Assembly (NCBI GenBank): GCA_002479035.1
Contig: DLLA01000156.1
Span: forward strand, 1 to 23,695
DNA from: Bacteroidales bacterium UBA7574
GTDB lineage: Bacteria; Bacteroidota; Bacteroidia; Bacteroidales; Paludibacteraceae
Length of the DNA: 23,695 bases
Reading direction: 5' to 3'
Both the position numbers and the translations under genes were made by a program. Shown piece by piece: positions 23,513 to 23,695 of the stretch; the first letter of the stretch is position 1; each line of letters starts with the position of its first letter. The notes below the pieces were generated by a model. That model was not told the origin of the DNA. It did no database searches and saw nothing but the letters and a program-made list of their open reading frames with translations.

Positions 23513-23556
23513 CTATATTATAGTACGATATTTACTATATTATAGTACGATATTTA
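23513..23556. repeat. Exact 22-bp tandem duplication
   Basis: The unit CTATATTATAGTACGATA plus TTTA occurs twice head-to-tail without a change. CAGCACTATA occurs just before and again at 23559. Confidence 0.85.
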
Positions 23557-23695
23557 TTCAGCACTATAGATTGTTTCATAGACAAAATTTGTGTTTAATG
23601 ACACGAGGCGCGTCCCTTTTGTGGTGCATATTCTCATATTTACAAATTTTCAAATTACCCACCAATCCCCTCACATTCCCCTCGTATTAACCATG
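23557..23695. other. Right-end intergenic region
   Basis: No gene or consensus promoter is seen. The last three bases are ATG, which could begin a gene outside the window; this cannot be judged. Confidence 0.4.

Overview
The window looks like a Bacteroidota chromosome, most likely order Bacteroidales. Three things point there. There is a complete Bat (aerotolerance) operon in Bacteroides order. There is an rpmB-rpmG-DUF4295 ribosomal cluster. Six promoters match the Bacteroidota primary-sigma consensus TTTG-N20-TAnnTTTG with exact 20-bp spacing, and two more match in part. No tRNA, rRNA, insertion sequence with a transposase, or CRISPR array was seen.

Layout. (1) 1-2600, minus strand: a small unknown protein with a C-terminal membrane anchor is start/stop-coupled (ATGA) to a BspA-like leucine-rich-repeat surface protein that runs off the left edge. 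Their promoter lies inside a perfect 13-bp inverted repeat, and about 470 nt of hairpin-rich leader follows it. (2) 2600-4880: a tandem array of ~128-138-bp intergenic units, interrupted by a DUF1016/YhcG-type PD-(D/E)XK nuclease gene with its own promoter. (3) 4884-6296: a convergent, separately promoted ATPase fused to a second PD-(D/E)XK-like domain. (4) 6308-14772: moxR, DUF58, a membrane protein, batA, batB, batC, batD, batE, all on the minus strand. (5) 14773-15427: an intergenic region with a 72-nt remnant of a maltose-acetyltransferase-like gene and a worn copy of the intergenic repeat. (6) 15428-17298: a DedA-family membrane protein and a lipid kinase, convergent and overlapping at their stop codons. 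(7) 17431-18060: DUF4295, L33 and L28. (8) 18426-18992: an intact maltose O-acetyltransferase. (9) 19271-23280: a large modular secreted protein with a probable type IX secretion C-terminus, followed 20 nt later by a 38-residue ORF that is easily missed.

How the genes fit together. In the Bat operon, a MoxR AAA+ ATPase and a DUF58 protein would act with two membrane-anchored von Willebrand A proteins (BatA, BatB), TPR proteins (BatC, BatE) and the large periplasmic BatD. This system has been linked to oxygen or stress tolerance, with mechanism unsettled. The two surface or secreted proteins at the window ends are probably envelope adhesins or structural proteins.

Most unusual signals: the repeat array around the DUF1016 nuclease gene, with TTAAT/ATTAA motifs phased near one helical turn; the three long spacers of the Bat operon, each made of a different short tandem repeat (7, 15 and 11 bp); and the acetyltransferase fragment, whose 12 substitutions against the intact gene are all at third codon positions.
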